Shown in pieces: positions 5,972 to 7,942 of a stretch of 7,942 nt of DNA. The DNA lies in contig PLTL01000361.1 in assembly GCA_003164475.1 (NCBI GenBank), positions 15,509 through 23,450 of the forward strand, given 5' to 3'. Made by a program: the position numbers and the translations under genes. Each line of letters begins with the position of its first letter. The first letter of the stretch is position 1. This stretch comes from Candidatus Dormiibacterota bacterium (GTDB lineage: Bacteria; Chloroflexota; Dormibacteria; UBA8260; Bog-877). Under the pieces are notes generated by a model that did no database searches, had not been told where the DNA came from, and saw only the letters and a list, made by a program, of their open reading frames with translations.

Positions 5972-6754
5972 TCAGTGGCCCGGGGCGGAGTTCCGGTCGA
6001 TTCGGTAGACGATCACCCCGGCCAGGACCATCGCGATGCCCATCACCAGCAGCAGGCTGCTGAGTGTCCCGGGAAGGCCGGCACCGGTCGTCGGGGTGCT
6101 GGCGCCCAAGACACCACCAGCGGGGCCGGTGCTCGCTCCGAGCACGCCTCCGGCGGTGGCGCCCGTGAAAGTGGCGACTAGGGTGATGGTGGCTCCGGAT
6201 CCCTCATAGGGGTTGGTGGCCGCCAGGGGAAACGACCAGTCGATCACGAAGTTGTCGGAGAAGGTCGTGTTCTGGACCGAGGTGGCCACGATCTGGGAGC
6301 TGGAGGAGCTCACACAGTAGGCGGCGTTGGGGTAGGAGGCCAGCACAGTCTTGGTCGAGTCGGTGTAGCAGGAGATCGGACCGAGGGCAAACGTCTGCCC
6401 CGTGGTCGTGTCGGTCACGGTCACCTGGAGTCCATCGGCCTGACCGTCCAGAAGTGCCTCCGTCCCAGTCCCGCTGCCGCTCGCACGACCAGCGGAACTG
6501 GAGGTCGTCCCAATGACTAGGGTCACGTCCACCGGGCCGCTGTAGCTTGGGGAAGTGGTGTCGCTGATGATCCCGGAGCAGCTCCCCGAGTCACCCGGCA
6601 CCAGCGTCGTCGAGATTCCGCAGGCCCCCAGCACCGCCGCCGAAGCTGGGACCAACCCTGCAACACCGACCACGATCCCGGCAGCCCCAGTGAGGAGACC
6701 GGCCACGACCAGGCGTGACCACAACCGCCGGGGTCGCAGGCGCAGGAATCTCAC
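5972..6754 (-). CDS. Exported, C-terminally anchored TasA/camelysin-like protein
   Basis: A 260-residue surface protein. The basic start RFLRLRPRRLWSR is followed by a hydrophobic core (about 15-34) and a likely cleavage site after ASA (37-39). The middle is Ser/Thr/Gly-rich and predicted beta, with C45, C59, C129 and C147 able to form disulfides. The stretch DNFVIDWSFPLAATNPYEG (167-185) followed by a beta strand resembles the C-terminal signature of SipW-dependent TasA/CalY proteins. Residues 202-209 and 213-220 are an exact repeat, GGVLGAST. Then come TPTTG (220-224), possibly an LPxTG-like sorting motif, a membrane helix (about 231-250) and the tail YRIDRN. I start it at GTG 6754, not at the in-frame ATG 6832: GGAGG lies 7 bases upstream, GTGA overlaps the previous stop, and the signal peptide then sits at the N-terminus. 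The SipW-substrate assignment is moderate, export and anchoring strong. Confidence 0.75.
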   Translation of the reverse strand: MRFLRLRPRRLWSRLVVAGLLTGAAGIVVGVAGLVPASAAVLGACGISTTLVPGDSGSCSGIISDTTSPSYSGPVDVTLVIGTTSSSAGRASGSGTGTEALLDGQADGLQVTVTDTTTGQTFALGPISCYTDSTKTVLASYPNAAYCVSSSSSQIVATSVQNTTFSDNFVIDWSFPLAATNPYEGSGATITLVATFTGATAGGVLGASTGPAGGVLGASTPTTGAGLPGTLSSLLLVMGIAMVLAGVIVYRIDRNSAPGH

Positions 6755-6999
6755 CACCCCGCCTCCGGGCCGGAAGTCAGCGCGAGCGGCCGGTACTGGA
6801 CCTGCGTCTCGCTTCGGTATTTCTTCTCCCACTGGACTGCCTCCCCAGTGACTGTCACCGACCCTCCTGAACAGGAGAGGTCTCGCGTGATTTCAAATGA
6901 GTGGGTCGCTGCTGGAGACCCTGGCTCGGCTTCGGCGATGAGATCGGCCATCTCAGCAGCAGACCTTGACCATCGGTGCGCCCTGATGGTCGTGAGCAC
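6751..6999 (-). CDS. Hypothetical 82-residue protein, possibly a detached downstream domain
   Basis: I do not recognise it. The frame ends TGG TGA, and its TGA overlaps the GTG start of the next gene by four bases (GTGA), typical of translationally coupled genes. Of its 82 codons, 58 end in G or C, similar to the neighbours in this cluster. The protein has a helical first half (EMADLIAEAEPG) and a strand-rich second half (SFEITRDLSCSGGSVTVTG, then KKYRSETQVQYRPL). It has no signal peptide or membrane helix of its own. The start is uncertain: GTG 6999 has no Shine-Dalgarno, and ATG at 6949-6951 is an alternative. The same frame is open without a start codon back to 7137, through the tandem repeats of the preceding gene and in the -1 frame relative to it. 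It may therefore be the displaced C-terminal part of that gene's product. Confidence 0.4.
   Translation of the reverse strand: MLTTIRAHRWSRSAAEMADLIAEAEPGSPAATHSFEITRDLSCSGGSVTVTGEAVQWEKKYRSETQVQYRPLALTSGPEAGW
6762..6766 (-). promoter_or_regulatory. Ribosome binding site deciding the GTG start at 6754
   Basis: On the minus strand GGAGG lies 7 bases before GTG 6754. This supports the 260-residue form of the exported protein over a 286-residue form from ATG 6832, which would put 26 extra residues before the signal peptide. Confidence 0.6.
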
Positions 7000-7031
7000 C
7001 AGGTTGGATTCGGCACATTTTGGTATAGACC

Positions 7032-7259
7032 TCAGGAGCTCGGAGTCGCGGTGGGGCTCGGGGTCACAGTGGGACTCGGGGTCACAGTCGGACTCGGGGT
7101 CGCAGTCGGACTCGGGGTCGCCGTGGGACTCGGGGAATCAGCCGTGATCGTCTGGCCGCTAGTAGTCGTGGTGGTGAAGGTGCCCGCTGCGCCAGTCCCG
7201 ATCAGGGCGATGCTCGCAACGGCGACTGCAACCAGGACCGCAAAGGTCCGAAGTTTCAT
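7032..7259 (-). CDS. Short exported protein with SipW-type signal and PSPTxT repeat tail
   Basis: A 75-residue protein. The N-terminus MKLRTFAVLVAVAVASIALIG is a signal sequence. Next comes GTGAAGTFTTTTTSGQTITAD, which lines up with the GGTYAYFTDTETSTGNTFTAG type of segment that marks SipW-dependent substrates, here with threonines in place of the usual aromatic and acidic residues. A folded domain would normally follow. Instead residues 42-75 are Pro/Ser/Thr only: hexapeptides PSPTAT or PSPTVT encoded by an 18-base tandem repeat, ending abruptly in SS. There is no C-terminal membrane helix or sorting motif. The ATG at 7257-7259 has AGGAGG 9 bases upstream. It lies in a peptidase-led cluster, which supports processing by that enzyme. 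It could be a minimal secreted or glycosylated stalk protein, or a gene cut short by a frameshift. The signal-type call is moderate. Confidence 0.7.
   Translation of the reverse strand: MKLRTFAVLVAVAVASIALIGTGAAGTFTTTTTSGQTITADSPSPTATPSPTATPSPTVTPSPTVTPSPTATPSS
7039..7136. repeat. 18-base tandem repeat, five units plus a partial
   Basis: Units on the plus strand start at 7039, 7057, 7075, 7093 and 7111, with a partial at 7129. Each begins CTCGG(A/G)GTC and varies mainly at positions 10-18. Being a multiple of three, gain or loss of units changes the length of the PSPTxT tail of the exported protein without shifting its frame. The units differ by only a few substitutions, pointing to fairly recent duplication. 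Confidence 0.9.
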
Positions 7260-7483
7260 CTTGCTCCCCCTCCTACGACGCCCCTGATTTGCGGAAGTTG
7301 CAGGCCATGGGCGCGGTCAGGAACTGGAGCGGGAGCAGCATCGTGAGGGGATGGATGCCTAGCCCAATATCGGCGGCTGGCCGGCAAGAGTCCCCACCCG
7401 GCCGTCGAGACGGCACTGGTAGGAGAGCCCCAACTGAGTCGAGCCTTGGCAGCCGTCGGCAGATCGGGCAGGATCAAGGTCAT
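7256..7483 (-). CDS. Weak 75-codon frame between peptidase and short exported protein
   Basis: The frame runs from an ATG that overlaps the peptidase stop (ATGA, 7483-7480) to a TGA that overlaps the next start (ATGA, 7259-7256), exactly tiling the 220-base gap. Against it, third codon positions show no clear GC bias, the translation (starting MTLILPDLPTAAKARLSWG) is Pro/Ala/Arg-rich with no recognisable domain, and there is no usable ribosome binding site. The alternative is a non-coding leader for the next gene; a GGCCGG/CCGGCC hairpin (7379-7403) lies in it. Reported at low confidence because of the double overlap. Confidence 0.2.
   Translation of the reverse strand: MTLILPDLPTAAKARLSWGSPTSAVSTAGWGLLPASRRYWARHPSPHDAAPAPVPDRAHGLQLPQIRGVVGGGAR
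7269..7274 (-). promoter_or_regulatory. Ribosome binding site of the short exported protein
   Basis: On the minus strand AGGAGG lies 9 bases before the ATG at 7259, followed by a further purine-rich GGGGAG closer to the start. It is the strongest Shine-Dalgarno in the window and suggests this small protein is made in quantity. Confidence 0.65.
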
Positions 7484-7942
7484 GGCTCCGGGGTACGCCA
7501 CGGAGGGGCCTGCGCTTGGGGTGCTGGCTCGCGACGGTCCCAACTCAGCACCGTGCCCCCCACGACCAGCAGCAAGATGACGCCAGCCACGATCAAGTCC
7601 AGCCCATGATTGGTGTCTTGCCCTGGGTAGCCCAGGAGAGGAAGGGTGTACTGCACCACGTAAACGTCCCTGCCACTCACCTTCAACGTCCAAGGGTCAG
7701 CGACCGTGTTCGCATCACCCTGGGTCTTGATGATCGTCTGCCCCGACTTGTCCACCTTGAGGTAGATGACGCGGTGCACCATCTCCACGTCACGCTGGTA
7801 CGGATTTGTAAAGATGATCACGTCACGGACGGCGAGCTGACTCACGGGAACCCGCTCAGAGACGGCCACCCCGCCAACCGGGAGTCCGGGTCGCATGCTG
7901 CCCGACAGGATCGGTGACACCATCCAGGTGCCCTGGACCAGT
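7480..7942 (-). CDS. sipW: SipW-type signal peptidase I, N-terminally cut by the window edge
   Basis: A membrane serine peptidase that removes signal sequences outside the membrane. The visible 153 residues run to the window edge with no stop, so the first membrane helix is probably missing. Counting from the internal Met at 7923, box B is ILSGSMRP with catalytic S9, box D/E is MVHRVI with H50, and TQGDANTVADPW carries D70 and D76. A histidine in place of the bacterial lysine marks the ER-type/SipW group (family S26B). A second membrane helix spans about 108-128 (LDLIVAGVILLLVVGG), followed by a Pro-rich cytoplasmic tail. About 77% of its codons end in G or C, lower than in the 74-residue gene. 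The two exported proteins encoded downstream on the same strand are its likely substrates. The family call is firm; the true start is upstream, outside the window. Confidence 0.9.
   Translation of the reverse strand, partial: LVQGTWMVSPILSGSMRPGLPVGGVAVSERVPVSQLAVRDVIIFTNPYQRDVEMVHRVIYLKVDKSGQTIIKTQGDANTVADPWTLKVSGRDVYVVQYTLPLLGYPGQDTNHGLDLIVAGVILLLVVGGTVLSWDRREPAPQAQAPPWRTPEP

Noticed and set aside
6755..6832. N-terminal extension of the exported protein from ATG 6832
   Set aside because: It would bury the signal peptide 26 residues inside the protein and has no good ribosome binding site. GTG 6754 has GGAGG at 7 bases and a GTGA overlap.
7039..7136. Tandem repeats considered as a CRISPR array
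   Set aside because: Units are only 18 bases, directly adjacent with no spacers, and lie within a coding frame.
6848..7147. Plus-strand frame with Ser/Gly/Asp/Gln repeats over the tandem repeat
   Set aside because: Its repeat-like protein is a by-product of the 18-base units being open in several frames. Third-position GC is weaker than on the minus strand, and the minus strand has a signal peptide and a strong ribosome binding site.

Overview
This window looks like chromosomal DNA from a high-GC bacterium. Codon third positions are mostly G or C, start codons include TTG and GTG, and some genes appear to be leaderless. An actinomycete or a Chloroflexota/Dormibacterota-like lineage would fit, but nothing in the sequence settles the phylum. 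Region by region: (1) bases 1-262 hold the C-terminal end of an ABC-2 type transporter permease on the plus strand. (2) Bases 263-694 are gene-poor, lie between convergent genes and contain three GC-rich hairpins. (3) Bases 695-5237 are one minus-strand operon. It is transcribed as a YhaO/SbcD/Mre11-type metallophosphatase exonuclease, then a YhaN/SbcC/Rad50-type AAA ATPase, then a signal-peptide-less cobalamin-binding-type protein (BtuF fold). (4) Bases 5238-5311 are a compact divergent promoter region with a perfect 14-base palindrome. (5) Bases 5312-5536 encode an unrecognised 74-residue protein on the plus strand. (6) Bases 5537-5971 are a second gene-poor convergent stretch with hairpins. 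(7) Bases 5972-7942 are a minus-strand secretion cluster with a visibly less extreme codon bias.

The nuclease and ATPase genes almost certainly work together. The nuclease has every metallophosphatase motif, and the ATPase has Walker A, Q-loop, ABC-type signature, Walker B and H-loop motifs at its two ends, separated by long coiled coils. The ATPase has no CxxC zinc hook. Its centre instead contains two adjacent hydrophobic helices, which suggests that the coiled-coil apex sits in the membrane. The third gene begins with TTG nine bases after the ATPase stop, in the same reading frame, so the vitamin-binding-type protein is probably translated by reinitiation.

The secretion cluster begins, in the direction of transcription, with a SipW-type (ER-type) signal peptidase cut by the window edge. 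Next comes a 75-residue protein with a SipW-type signal region joined to a short Pro/Ser/Thr repeat tail, then a possible 82-residue protein, then a 260-residue exported protein with features of TasA/camelysin-like SipW substrates and a C-terminal membrane anchor. This resembles a dedicated peptidase with its surface or fibre substrates. The most novel points are the stripped-down substrate built on an 18-base tandem repeat, the possible frame break between it and the next reading frame, and the orphan 74-residue gene that shares a palindrome-containing control region with the nuclease operon.
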